The notes under the pieces were generated by a model. The model was given only the letters and a program-made list of their open reading frames with translations, ran no database searches and was not told the DNA's origin. From positions 1 through 64,000 of the forward strand of contig JAHBXN010000015.1 in assembly GCA_019636475.1 (NCBI GenBank): 64,000 nt of DNA. Direction: 5' to 3'. This DNA is from Phycisphaerae bacterium (GTDB lineage Bacteria > Planctomycetota > Phycisphaerae > UBA1845 > UTPLA1). A program made the position numbers and the translations under genes. Of this stretch, positions 9,628 to 18,182 are shown in pieces (position 1 is the stretch's first letter; each line of letters starts with the position of its first letter).

Positions 9628-9657
9628 CCGCCCATCTTCCGGCAGGAAGACAGGCGG
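9628..9657. terminator. hairpin between convergent genes
   Basis: Two 13-base arms (CCGCCCATCTTCC and GGAAGACAGGCGG) pair except at two positions around a GGCA loop. It lies between the convergent adaptor gene and tpx, where a bidirectional terminator is expected, but no strong T-run follows on either strand. Nothing else is recognisable in 9477-9790. Confidence 0.4.
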
Positions 9658-9790
9658 GTCTGATTAAAGTCACTTGAACCGGCTCGCGTCGAATTGCCGC
9701 CCACGCGCCTTGCGGGAGCAGCGGACAGCAGATGCCGGAAGCCGGCCCGCTTCGGATTCTCGCAGGCATACCATCGGCCTGCAAAGAGAA

Positions 9791-10303
9791 TCAGCCGGCG
9801 ACCTCCTTGGCAACCTTCAGCACGGCCTCATAGTTCGGATGCTCGGCGACCTCTTTCACGTACTCAGCATACTTGATCTTGTCATCCGAGCCGACAACAA
9901 AAGCTGCTCGGCAGTTGATGCGATGTTCGGGAATCAACGTGCCGTACTTCCTTCCGAAGTCCGCGTGCTTGGCATCGCTCAGGACCTTGAATTTCGTTGT
10001 ATCGATGCCTTCGGCGCCGCAGAATCGAGCCATCGCCACGGGCAGGTCGAAGCTGATCGTATAGAATTCAACATTCGGAAGGTGTGCGATTTCCTTGTAA
10101 AAGCGACGGGTCTGTTCGGCACAGACCGGCGTATCGAGCGACGGCACCACGCTGTAAATCCGAGTCTTGCCTTTGCCCTCTGAGAGCTTCCAATCGGTCA
10201 CCAGATTGCTGCGAACGACGGCATCGGGCGCGATATCGCCGACTTTCAGTTCCGGACCTTCGAGTGACAGTGGGTTGCCTTTGAGCGTACAGGTTCTGCT
10301 CAT
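9791..10303 (-). CDS. tpx: thiol peroxidase (atypical 2-Cys peroxiredoxin Tpx)
   Basis: A 170-residue periplasmic or cytoplasmic peroxiredoxin that reduces H2O2 and alkyl hydroperoxides. The peroxidatic Cys61 lies in PSLDTPVC with TRRF following, and the resolving Cys95 lies in ARFCGAEG; both match the numbering known for E. coli Tpx. The start at 10303 is supported by a GGAG site a few bases upstream; the frame stays open for 27 more codons that have no similarity. Thioredoxin normally recycles this enzyme, and a thioredoxin gene lies divergently about 250 bases away, so the two may serve the same pathway. Confidence 0.95.
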   Translation of the reverse strand: MSRTCTLKGNPLSLEGPELKVGDIAPDAVVRSNLVTDWKLSEGKGKTRIYSVVPSLDTPVCAEQTRRFYKEIAHLPNVEFYTISFDLPVAMARFCGAEGIDTTKFKVLSDAKHADFGRKYGTLIPEHRINCRAAFVVGSDDKIKYAEYVKEVAEHPNYEAVLKVAKEVAG

Positions 10304-10551
10304 GTTCCGTTCTCCGTTCTGCTGATCAGGTGTTGGATTCTTCGTACGGATCTCGCGATGTAACGCGGGGAATCGTAGTTGCATCAGAAGAGATGGTCAA
10401 TGGTTTCGATGCGCCGAACGCCGCGATCGGCCTTCAGGGTGCTGCGTTTTGACTTGCGGGCGTCGGATTACTAGAATCCCGCCCGAAACATGCGAATTCA
10501 CGCAGGCGATGGCGCCTGCCGGAGTCTGACAGAATAGCAGGAGTTACTGCC

Positions 10552-10881
10552 ATGGCCGGCCAGAATACGCTTACATTCAGCGACAGCAATTTTGAGCAGG
10601 AAGTTCTCCAATCCTCAACGCCGGTCCTTGTGGATTTCTGGGCCGAGTGGTGCATGCCCTGCCGGGCGCTGGGACCCGTCATCGACGAGATCGCCAATGA
10701 CTACGCCGGAAAGGTGAAAGTCGGCAAGCTGGACACCGACAGCAATCAGGAAACATCCGCTAAATTCGGAATACAGAGCATACCCACCGTACTGGTCTTC
10801 AGGAATGGTGAAATCGTCAAGCGATTCAGCGGACTTCGCCCCAAGAAAGACCTCGCTGCCGCGCTCGATGCAATCATCTGA
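10552..10881 (+). CDS. trxA: thioredoxin
   Basis: A 109-residue thioredoxin covering the whole family length. The active site is W33-C-M-P-C37 rather than the usual WCGPC. FWAEWC, DTDSNQETSAKFGI and the cis-Pro segment SIPTVLVF are all present. It reduces protein disulfides using thioredoxin reductase and is the natural electron donor for the divergent Tpx. The Met between the catalytic cysteines may shift the redox potential; that is inference. An AGGAG-type site lies about 10 bases before the ATG. Confidence 0.95.
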   Translation: MAGQNTLTFSDSNFEQEVLQSSTPVLVDFWAEWCMPCRALGPVIDEIANDYAGKVKVGKLDTDSNQETSAKFGIQSIPTVLVFRNGEIVKRFSGLRPKKDLAAALDAII

Positions 10882-10938
10882 TACCGTAGCGCCAACCACC
10901 TGCAACAGGTTGAGAAATCTCACGTGAAGACTGAGAGG

Positions 10939-11970
10939 CTATTCCAGTCCCGCGTGATAGCGCGTTCCGAGTTGAATGATCCGGGTCAGGAGTGACTCAT
11001 AATCGACACCGGCCATCAGCGCCGATTCCGCGAATTCCTCATCAATCGCGATCTGCGGATTAGGATTTGACTCGATGACATACACCCGCCCGTCCGCGGT
11101 CATGCGCAGATCGATTCGCGCATAGCCGCTCTGGTTCAGCACGCGATAGGCTCGCTTGCATAGATGGATGATCCGCTTTACGTCGGACTCCGTGAGATTC
11201 TCAGCCGCCCCCGTCTTCAGGCCGATTCGCTGCTGATAATTCGTGTCCCATTTGATCTTGCTGGTCGCGATATTGGCGGCTCCGTCCGGCAATTTCTCGA
11301 AGATCATCTCCCAGATGGGAAACGCCTCGATTCGCTGATTTCCCAGTAGCGCCACGTACAGCTCTCGTCCCTCAACATACTCTTCAATGATGGCGTCATT
11401 GGAGAGTTCATGATGAATGAAAGCGATCCGCTCGTTGAGCTTCTCGTCGTCATGCACGACCGACGCCTGCGCAATTCCCACCGAGCCGTGAGCCGTCGCG
11501 GATTTGACGATCAGCGGAAACTGCATTCGCGCAGGCCGCCTTGTCTTCTTCAGGTACGGAACCACGTAAAAGTCCGGCACGAGGATGCGATGATGCCTCA
11601 GAATCTTCCGTTGCAGCGCCTTGCTCGTGGCAAACAGAAGGCCGCGAGGATTGCAACCCGTATACGGCTGGCGGATTAATTCGAGATAGCCCAGCACATA
11701 GGGCACGTAAAAGTCCAGCCCGCGAAATTCCTCGAGCAGATTGAAAACGACATGTGGTTTACGGATGCTGATCGCCTCGCGGATGACATTCAGCTCGCTC
11801 GCGACTACCAAAGGCTCCGCATCGTGCCCCAGGCGTTTCAGCGCCTGCAGGACATGGTACTCCGTCTTGCAGGACATCATCTCCTGCTCGCTCAGGCCCG
11901 CGTCGCTCTTCGGCGGAACGCAGCCGGCCTGCATCATGACCGAAATGCGGAGCTTCTTGGGCATACACAA
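10939..11970 (-). CDS. ATP-grasp ligase related to D-alanine--D-alanine ligase
   Basis: A 343-residue ATP-grasp protein. An N-terminal pre-ATP-grasp domain ends near HVVFNLLEEF. The central domain has FPLIVKSATAHGSVGI (nucleotide-binding loop) and IIEEYVEGRELYVALLGN. The C-terminal metal site is YARIDLRMTADGRVYVIESNPNP, with Asp, Glu and Asn ligands. It resembles Ddl, but the N-terminal Glu-His motif of true Ddl is not seen, so the substrate may be another peptide or amino acid. The gene follows the metallopeptidase gene by 24 bases on the same strand, which suggests a shared role in forming and cutting a peptide bond. Confidence 0.78.
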   Translation of the reverse strand: MCMPKKLRISVMMQAGCVPPKSDAGLSEQEMMSCKTEYHVLQALKRLGHDAEPLVVASELNVIREAISIRKPHVVFNLLEEFRGLDFYVPYVLGYLELIRQPYTGCNPRGLLFATSKALQRKILRHHRILVPDFYVVPYLKKTRRPARMQFPLIVKSATAHGSVGIAQASVVHDDEKLNERIAFIHHELSNDAIIEEYVEGRELYVALLGNQRIEAFPIWEMIFEKLPDGAANIATSKIKWDTNYQQRIGLKTGAAENLTESDVKRIIHLCKRAYRVLNQSGYARIDLRMTADGRVYVIESNPNPQIAIDEEFAESALMAGVDYESLLTRIIQLGTRYHAGLE

Positions 11971-11993
11971 ACGACTGGAAACCGCGATCGCGC

Positions 11994-13076
11994 CTACAGC
12001 ATCATGCGATGCCGTCCGTCATGTATGTAATTCATCGTCTTAACCGTCAGCAAAACCGTAGCTTCAATCTCCGTGTGAGGTTGCGTGCGTGTGAGTCGAA
12101 GATTCAGCTTGCGACATCGATCTATCATCTGCTTCAGAACCTGATCAATCGTGTATTGATAGGCATCTGTCCATCGCGCCACAATGCGTCGTGTCTGGCG
12201 GCGCATCCGCTGCAGGAAACGCGCAGCCGACTCATTTGAGGCGTACTCCGGCGAATCTGAAAACAGCTTTCGCAGGTCACGATCGAAGAAATCCGGCAAA
12301 TCAGTGCCATAGCGGCGGCGCTTCGCATCGTAATGAGCCTGCAATGTGAGTGTCAGCTTCTCCACTGGTTCGGTTCGTCTTCGAGACCGAACCGTCGGTG
12401 GCTGTCCGGCCAGTTCCTTCATCAAGGCATCGACATATCGCAGCTTCTTCAGCGCCGGCCAGTTGCAGTATTTGCGCTCCCAGTCCATTCCCGGCGTCAA
12501 CCACACGGCGAACGTCTCCGCAAAATCCTCCGCCGGATGGCTCTGGGCGTACCAGTCCTCGATATGAAATACATAGCGGCGGCTGTGCGGCTTCGGCTGG
12601 TAGAACTCGGGATAGCTCTTCGACCACGAGCCGAAAACCTTGCGATAATCCCGACGCTTATGAAGCCGATACCCGTTATCGATCGCGTGGCCGACCTCAT
12701 GCCGGATGATCTTCAGGCACGACTCGGCTGATTCCCCTTCGGCCAGCAACATGATCTTGCGTTCCAGTTCCGTCAGTCGCGGATGCGCCAGATAAAACGG
12801 TACCGCGATGCCCGGAACGCCATCAGGGGTGAACCATTCCGTTGATAGCCAGAAATGCGGCCGGAACTTCAGCCCCCGGCTCCGGAGTTCCGTGAGCACC
12901 TGCCTGATATGCCCCTCCACCGGAGTCCCACTCAGTGAAAGCCCCAGATCGCAGAGCCGCATCGCCATCAGCGACTCGTCGGCGAACTCAGCCCACGAAT
13001 TCTGCGCTGCCGGTTGGTTCTCTTCGATCGGATCGGGCATCAATACGCCACCCAAAATGGGATCATCGCTCCTCAC
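11994..13076 (-). CDS. putative zinc metallopeptidase (Peptidase_Mx-like)
   Basis: A 360-residue protein with a clear zinc site: HEVGH (His126, Glu127, His130) followed about 55 residues later by HPAEDFAETFAVW, which supplies the third ligand Glu as in gluzincins. The layout fits the 'putative zinc-binding metallopeptidase' family. There is no signal peptide, so it is probably cytoplasmic. The C-terminal 130 residues are basic and probably helical. It is transcribed ahead of the ATP-grasp ligase gene. An alternative start is ATG 13040. Confidence 0.75.
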   Translation of the reverse strand: MRSDDPILGGVLMPDPIEENQPAAQNSWAEFADESLMAMRLCDLGLSLSGTPVEGHIRQVLTELRSRGLKFRPHFWLSTEWFTPDGVPGIAVPFYLAHPRLTELERKIMLLAEGESAESCLKIIRHEVGHAIDNGYRLHKRRDYRKVFGSWSKSYPEFYQPKPHSRRYVFHIEDWYAQSHPAEDFAETFAVWLTPGMDWERKYCNWPALKKLRYVDALMKELAGQPPTVRSRRRTEPVEKLTLTLQAHYDAKRRRYGTDLPDFFDRDLRKLFSDSPEYASNESAARFLQRMRRQTRRIVARWTDAYQYTIDQVLKQMIDRCRKLNLRLTRTQPHTEIEATVLLTVKTMNYIHDGRHRMML

Positions 13077-13216
13077 TCATCGATGCTAACGAATTGTGCC
13101 GTATTCGTCACCTTGAGCGGGCGGACGAGATACCACCCCTATCGCCTCCCCCACTGTCGCCCGGACCGTGCTTTCATTAGAATCGGACCCAATACAATCG
13201 GAGGAGATGTCTGCCC

Positions 13217-14470
13217 ATGGCCACCATGCCCCAATTCGCCCCCACCCGCCTCGAACGCGAGGATGTCGGCGGAGACCTGTGGACCCTCAACTTCGGTCCT
13301 CAGCACCCGGCGACCCACACGACCCTGCGCCTCGTGCTCGAGCTCGACGGCGAATCGGTCGTCGCCTGCACGCCGCACATCGGCTATTTGCACAGCGGTT
13401 TTGAGAAGCTGGGCGAGCATCTCGACTACAACCAGTACGTCGTCGTGACCGATCGTATGAACTACATCAGCCCCATGGCCAACAACATCGCATGGCACAC
13501 TGCCTGCGAAAAACTCTTCGGCATCGAACTCACACCGCGATGCAAGGTCCTACGCACCATCATCGCAGAGCTGGCGCGACTCCAGGATCACCTGCTCTGC
13601 CTCGGAACGGCCGGGCTCGACCTTGGCGCGTTCACCAGCTTCCTCTACACGTTCAACGAGCGTGAATACATCTACGACCTGTTTGAGGAAATCTGCGGCG
13701 CGCGATTCACGACGAGCTATACGCGCGTCGGCGGCCTGATGCAGGACATTCCCGATGAGTGGCCTGACCATGTGAACGCCTTTCTCAAGCGTCTGCCCAA
13801 CGCCATCAACGATTTCGAATCGCTTCTCACACGCAACCGGATCTTCGTCGAACGCACCAAAGGGATCGGCGTCATTACCCGGGAGCAGGCGATCGCATGG
13901 AGTTGGACCGGCCCCTTGGCGCGAAGCGCCGGCGTCCAGCGCGATCTGCGAAAAGACGAACCCTACCTCTGCTACGCCGACAACTGGGACGGCAAAGGCT
14001 CCAGCGGCGTCGAGTTCAAGGTACCGATCGCAACCGGTGGCGACGTCTACGCTCGCTATCTCGTCCGACTTGAGGAGATGCAGCAATCACTGCACATCCT
14101 CAGACAGTTGATTGATAACATTCCGAGCGGGCCGGTCAATGTCCTCCCCGATGTGAAATCAACACTGCCGGACAAACGCGAGGTATATTTCTCCATCGAA
14201 GGACTCATCCACCATTTCGAAAAGATCATGTGGAACCGGGGATTCGAGCCGCCCGTCGGCGAGGCCTACGGTGCCAACGAGACCGCAAACGGCGAGCTCG
14301 GATTCTATCTCGTCTCTGACGGTGGCAACCGCCCCTATCGCGCCCGTTGCAGACCCCCGAGCTACATTAACTACTCCGTGTTCGAACACCTCGTCATCGG
14401 CCATTCGATAAGCGATGTCGTCGCGGTCCTGGGCAGCCTGAACATCATTGCAGCAGAGCTTGATCGGTGA
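13217..14470 (+). CDS. nuoD: NADH-quinone oxidoreductase subunit D
   Basis: A 417-residue complex I subunit, the 49-kDa homologue in the peripheral arm that helps form the quinone site. Visible signatures are NFGPQHPATHTTLRLVLELDGE, the quinone-site segment HIGYLHSGFEKLGE, TDRMNYISPM and the C-terminal acidic and Arg-rich stretch before ISDVVAVLGS. A GGAGGAG site lies about 10 bases before the ATG. It stands alone here: nuoA, nuoB and nuoC lie 27 kb away on the other strand, and no nuoE-N follow. Complex I genes are therefore dispersed in this genome. Confidence 0.95.
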   Translation: MATMPQFAPTRLEREDVGGDLWTLNFGPQHPATHTTLRLVLELDGESVVACTPHIGYLHSGFEKLGEHLDYNQYVVVTDRMNYISPMANNIAWHTACEKLFGIELTPRCKVLRTIIAELARLQDHLLCLGTAGLDLGAFTSFLYTFNEREYIYDLFEEICGARFTTSYTRVGGLMQDIPDEWPDHVNAFLKRLPNAINDFESLLTRNRIFVERTKGIGVITREQAIAWSWTGPLARSAGVQRDLRKDEPYLCYADNWDGKGSSGVEFKVPIATGGDVYARYLVRLEEMQQSLHILRQLIDNIPSGPVNVLPDVKSTLPDKREVYFSIEGLIHHFEKIMWNRGFEPPVGEAYGANETANGELGFYLVSDGGNRPYRARCRPPSYINYSVFEHLVIGHSISDVVAVLGSLNIIAAELDR

Positions 14471-14620
14471 TCTTCGGACCCGCGCTCTACGAATGTCAGA
14501 CATCTCTCCCGGGTGATCCGGCCTGACGACGCAAACGTCATCTGATCAAATTCGCCCGAGTCGCCGCTACGTGCCGGGCTTCGATTGCCTATCGAATGCA
14601 GAACACGAAATGATCTCCCA

Positions 14621-16261
14621 ATGACCCTCCTGCTCCGCAATCTGACGCTCAGCCTCGACGATGACGATTCGATGTTGCGCGACCGCGCAGCCCGCCGGCT
14701 CCGCATCGCGCCCGATGCCATCCGGGAATTCGTCATCGTTCGACGTTCCATCGACGCGCGCCGGAAGGATCGCATTCAATTCGTTTACAACGTGGAACTG
14801 GCGCTCGCCGGCGGCCCGAGAGACGAATCCCGCGTCCTGAAGCGACTTCACCGCACCGATGTCGCCCCCGTGCATACCGCGATTCCGCGACCACTTCAGC
14901 ACGGTCGAGATCCGATTGCGGACCGTCCGATCGTCGTTGGCTTCGGACCGGCCGGCATGTTCGCCGCCTTATGGCTCGCCCGCCACGGCTACCGCCCGAT
15001 CGTCATCGATCGCGGCCAGCCCGTGAAGACGCGACACCGCGACATCCTCCAGCGATTCTATCGCCTTCATGAGTTCGATCCCGAAAGCAACCTTCTCTAC
15101 GGCGAAGGAGGAGCTGGAGCCTACAGCGACGGGAAGCTCTACACGCGCGTCAACGATCCTCACATGCGCGACATCCTTCAGGTGTTTGTCGATCACGGCG
15201 CGCCGCACGACATACTGGTCGACAGCCGTCCCCATCTTGGCAGCGATCGCATCCCCACGTTGTGCGCCCGCATTCGCGCCACCATCATCGCACACGGCGG
15301 CGAGGTCCGATTCGGAACCCGTCTCGACCGGATCGAAATCGTCGACGGAGCAATCAAGTCGATCCGATTGTCCTGCACGACGCCCGGCGCCAGTCCACCC
15401 GAAACCCTAAGGCCCGGTGCGCTGCTTCTGGGCCTGGGACATTCCGCCCGCGACACCATCCGGATGCTCGTCGCGTGCGGCGTACAGGTCGTCGCCAAGC
15501 CGTTTCAATTGGGAGTTCGGGTCGAGCATCCTCAGTCACTCGTGAATCGGTGGCAGTACGGCCCGTCATGCGGTCATCACAGACTACCCCCGGCTGAATA
15601 CCATCTCGTTGCCAAGGGTGCTGCCGCCGAGTTGGGCGACGTGTACAGTTTCTGCATGTGCCCCGGCGGTCTCATATTGCCCACCAATGAGAGTCCCGGG
15701 CTGATCGCAACCAATGGCGCAAGCGGCGTGCGTCGAAATCAGCCCTTCGCGAACAGCGGAATCGTAATGACCGTACCAATCCAGGCCATTCAAAATGACC
15801 CAATTCGAGGGTTGGAGTTCGTCGAACACTGGGAGCGCACGGCGTTTGAACTGACTGGGCGCTCATATCGGGTACCGTGCCAGCGGGCAGCCGACTTTGT
15901 AGCCGGGCGAAAATCCGAGGGCCGGCCGCCGGAAACCAGCTATCCACTTGGCGGCGCATGGACTTCAATGAACGAGATTTTGCCGAACGATGTCGTGCAG
16001 TCCGTTCGACGCGCGCTGGCCGACCTCGACGCACGATTGCCCGGCTTCGCCGGCGATGAGGGACTCGTCACCGGTCCCGAATCCAGGGCCAGCGCCCCGG
16101 TCCGAATCCCACGCAACCCGGACACCCGCGAAAGCGTCTCCACTCAGGGACTGTTTCCCATCGGAGAAGGCGCGGGCTATGCCGGCGGCATCATGTCTGC
16201 CGCGGCCGACGGCGTGGCGACAGCCGAAACTCTGATCCGACGATTTGCACCGCCGATATAA
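14621..16261 (+). CDS. FAD-dependent dehydrogenase (COG2509-like)
   Basis: A 546-residue flavoprotein. The first ~95 residues form a small domain starting LLLRNLTLSLDDD that is typical of this family. Next is the FAD-binding Rossmann motif VVGFGPAGMFAALWLARHG, followed by LLYGEGGAGAYSDGKLYTR, a near-invariant segment of these uncharacterised dehydrogenases. A C-terminal FAD segment GEGAGYAGGIMSAAADG closes the fold. The reaction is unknown; related proteins are annotated only as NAD(P)/FAD-dependent oxidoreductases. The start at 14621 is preferred over 14585 because the family begins near this point. Confidence 0.85.
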   Translation: MTLLLRNLTLSLDDDDSMLRDRAARRLRIAPDAIREFVIVRRSIDARRKDRIQFVYNVELALAGGPRDESRVLKRLHRTDVAPVHTAIPRPLQHGRDPIADRPIVVGFGPAGMFAALWLARHGYRPIVIDRGQPVKTRHRDILQRFYRLHEFDPESNLLYGEGGAGAYSDGKLYTRVNDPHMRDILQVFVDHGAPHDILVDSRPHLGSDRIPTLCARIRATIIAHGGEVRFGTRLDRIEIVDGAIKSIRLSCTTPGASPPETLRPGALLLGLGHSARDTIRMLVACGVQVVAKPFQLGVRVEHPQSLVNRWQYGPSCGHHRLPPAEYHLVAKGAAAELGDVYSFCMCPGGLILPTNESPGLIATNGASGVRRNQPFANSGIVMTVPIQAIQNDPIRGLEFVEHWERTAFELTGRSYRVPCQRAADFVAGRKSEGRPPETSYPLGGAWTSMNEILPNDVVQSVRRALADLDARLPGFAGDEGLVTGPESRASAPVRIPRNPDTRESVSTQGLFPIGEGAGYAGGIMSAAADGVATAETLIRRFAPPI

Positions 16262-16385
16262 CGACAAGCCGCCAACGAATTTCTTGAATGCTCCGCGCCT
16301 TCGCATCGACCGGCGAATCTCGGTCTGCTACAACGGGCCGGGGCGAGTCACGAGAACCGATCGGGCGGTAATCGGAGTTCAAAAA

Positions 16386-17390
16386 ATGGGATCAGAATCA
16401 ACAACATTCGTTGCCCGCAACGCCACGATCGAAGACGCCCGAATGCGAGCGGATTCGGTCCTGCGCGACTGGCGCGGCCGTGGAAAAATCGCCGTCTTCG
16501 CTGCCGGTGCCCACACGGCCAAGATTCTGCCGATCCTCGAAGCATATGCCGATCGCATCGCGGGCATGATAGACGATTCGCCGCTTCAATGGGGGCGTCG
16601 TGTCGGGCCTTGGAACGTTGAGCCCGCATCAAAAGTAATTGACGGCTCGGTATCGGGAATCCTCATCTCTTCGGATGCGCAACAGGAAGCGCTGGCCGCT
16701 CGTGCCCGCGCTGAATTCGGCCGCGACTGCGCGATCCTAACGCTCTACCCGCCGAAAGACGCGGATCCCGGCGCGCCGCATCTTCCGTTTACCGGAGAAC
16801 GTGTCACCGCAGAGGCACTGGAACAGGTCGAGATCGGCCATCGGGTCCGATACTATTGGGCCTTGCAGCATCTGGGACGCGACGAAAAAGTCCTCGACGC
16901 CGCCTGCGGCAACGGCTACGGTTCGAAAATCCTGGCGGACGGTGGGTGTCACGTCCTGGCAATCGATATCGCGGAAGATGCGATTGCGTTCGCTCGCCAC
17001 TACTACGGGCACGAGCGAATCGACCATATCTGTGCATCCATCGACGACGCCGCCACAAGTGACCTCGTTGCAGGACACGGACCATTCGACAGCGTGATCT
17101 CATTTGAAACCATCGAGCATCTGCACGATCCGAGCCGTTTTCTGCATGCAGTGTTCAGTGCCTTGAAACCCGGCGGTTGTCTGTATTGCTCGACACCCAA
17201 TGGAGATCACATTCCCGTCGAGGATTCAAAATTTCACGTGAAACACCACACATGGCGTGAAATGCGCGCGCTCCTGAATTCCATCGGATTCATTGCTTTC
17301 GAATGGTTCGGCCAGGAAGGATTGCAGATTCTGCGTGGTCGCGCAACGGAGCGGCAGCGTTATTGCCTCTATCACGCGCGCAAGCCTTGA
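16386..17390 (+). CDS. SAM-dependent methyltransferase with N-terminal Rossmann-like domain
   Basis: A 334-residue protein. Residues ~15-120 (GRGKIAVFAAGAHTAKILP, then a strand and turn at MIDDSP) look like the small nucleotide-binding domain found in front of sugar acyltransferases and some C-methyltransferases. Residues ~150-300 are a class I methyltransferase: VLDAACGNGYGSKIL is motif I, VLAIDIA motif II, and SFETIEHLHDPSRFL with LKPGGCLYCSTPN complete the fold. The combination suggests a sugar- or surface-glycan-modifying enzyme; the substrate is inference. The open frame extends upstream to 16245, overlapping the previous gene, but ATG 16386 gives a compact start. Confidence 0.78.
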   Translation: MGSESTTFVARNATIEDARMRADSVLRDWRGRGKIAVFAAGAHTAKILPILEAYADRIAGMIDDSPLQWGRRVGPWNVEPASKVIDGSVSGILISSDAQQEALAARARAEFGRDCAILTLYPPKDADPGAPHLPFTGERVTAEALEQVEIGHRVRYYWALQHLGRDEKVLDAACGNGYGSKILADGGCHVLAIDIAEDAIAFARHYYGHERIDHICASIDDAATSDLVAGHGPFDSVISFETIEHLHDPSRFLHAVFSALKPGGCLYCSTPNGDHIPVEDSKFHVKHHTWREMRALLNSIGFIAFEWFGQEGLQILRGRATERQRYCLYHARKP

Positions 17391-17399
17391 GCGGCTCCA

Positions 17400-18137
17400 C
17401 TAGTCGACATGCGCGAGCAGTTCCCGCGTCAGCGGATGGGTGGATGTCTCAAAAACCTGGCGCGGCGGCCCGGACTCGACGATCTCGCCTTGGACGAAAA
17501 CGTGTACGCTGTGTGCTGTCTTGTTGACAAAGCCCATTGCGTGGCTCACGACCAGCATCGTCTGCCCTTCATTCGCAAGATCAGCAATGACCGAAAGAAC
17601 CTCAGCCGTCATCTTCGGATCGAGCGCGCTGGTGGGCTCGTCGAAGAGAATGACCTCCGGTTCATTCGCAAGGGTCCGCGCGATCGCCACGCGCTGCTGC
17701 TGCCCACCGGAAAGAGTTCCCGGTCGCCGATCCAGAAAGTCCGACAACCCGACACGATCCAACAGTTTCTCCGCGCGCGCCGCCGCCTCCTCGCGAGCCA
17801 TGCCAAGCACATGTAACGGGCCCGTCATGACGTTTTGCAGTACGGTCATGTGCGGAAACAGGTTAAATTGCTGAAACACCATGCCGACGCGGCGACGAAG
17901 CCGAAGCATCCCTTTGCTCGATGCGGGATGCCGTCCGGAAGGCACGCCTGCATCGGCGACGTGAATCGTCCCGGCATCAAAGGACTCCAGTCCGTTCAGG
18001 CATCTCAGTAGCGTGCTCTTTCCGCTGCCCGATGCACCGATCAGTGCCGCCACCTCGCCGCGCTCCACACGCATTGATACGCCGCGAAGTATTTCACGTG
18101 TGCCGAAACGCTTGAATAATCGTTCTATCTGTATCAA
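17400..18137 (-). CDS. polar amino acid ABC transporter ATP-binding protein
   Basis: A 245-residue importer ATPase of the GlnQ/HisP group. Walker A is GASGSGKST (about residues 33-41), the Q-loop region is VFQQFNLFPHMTV, the signature is LSGGQQQR, Walker B VILFDEPTSALDP, and the H-loop VVSHA. It follows the fused binding-protein/permease gene by 45 bases on the same strand, so the two form a complete uptake system for a polar amino acid. Confidence 0.93.
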   Translation of the reverse strand: MIQIERLFKRFGTREILRGVSMRVERGEVAALIGASGSGKSTLLRCLNGLESFDAGTIHVADAGVPSGRHPASSKGMLRLRRRVGMVFQQFNLFPHMTVLQNVMTGPLHVLGMAREEAAARAEKLLDRVGLSDFLDRRPGTLSGGQQQRVAIARTLANEPEVILFDEPTSALDPKMTAEVLSVIADLANEGQTMLVVSHAMGFVNKTAHSVHVFVQGEIVESGPPRQVFETSTHPLTRELLAHVD

Positions 18138-18182
18138 GTTCAGAATGCCTCACGACCGTGCCGGAATCCGGGCGATTTGCGA

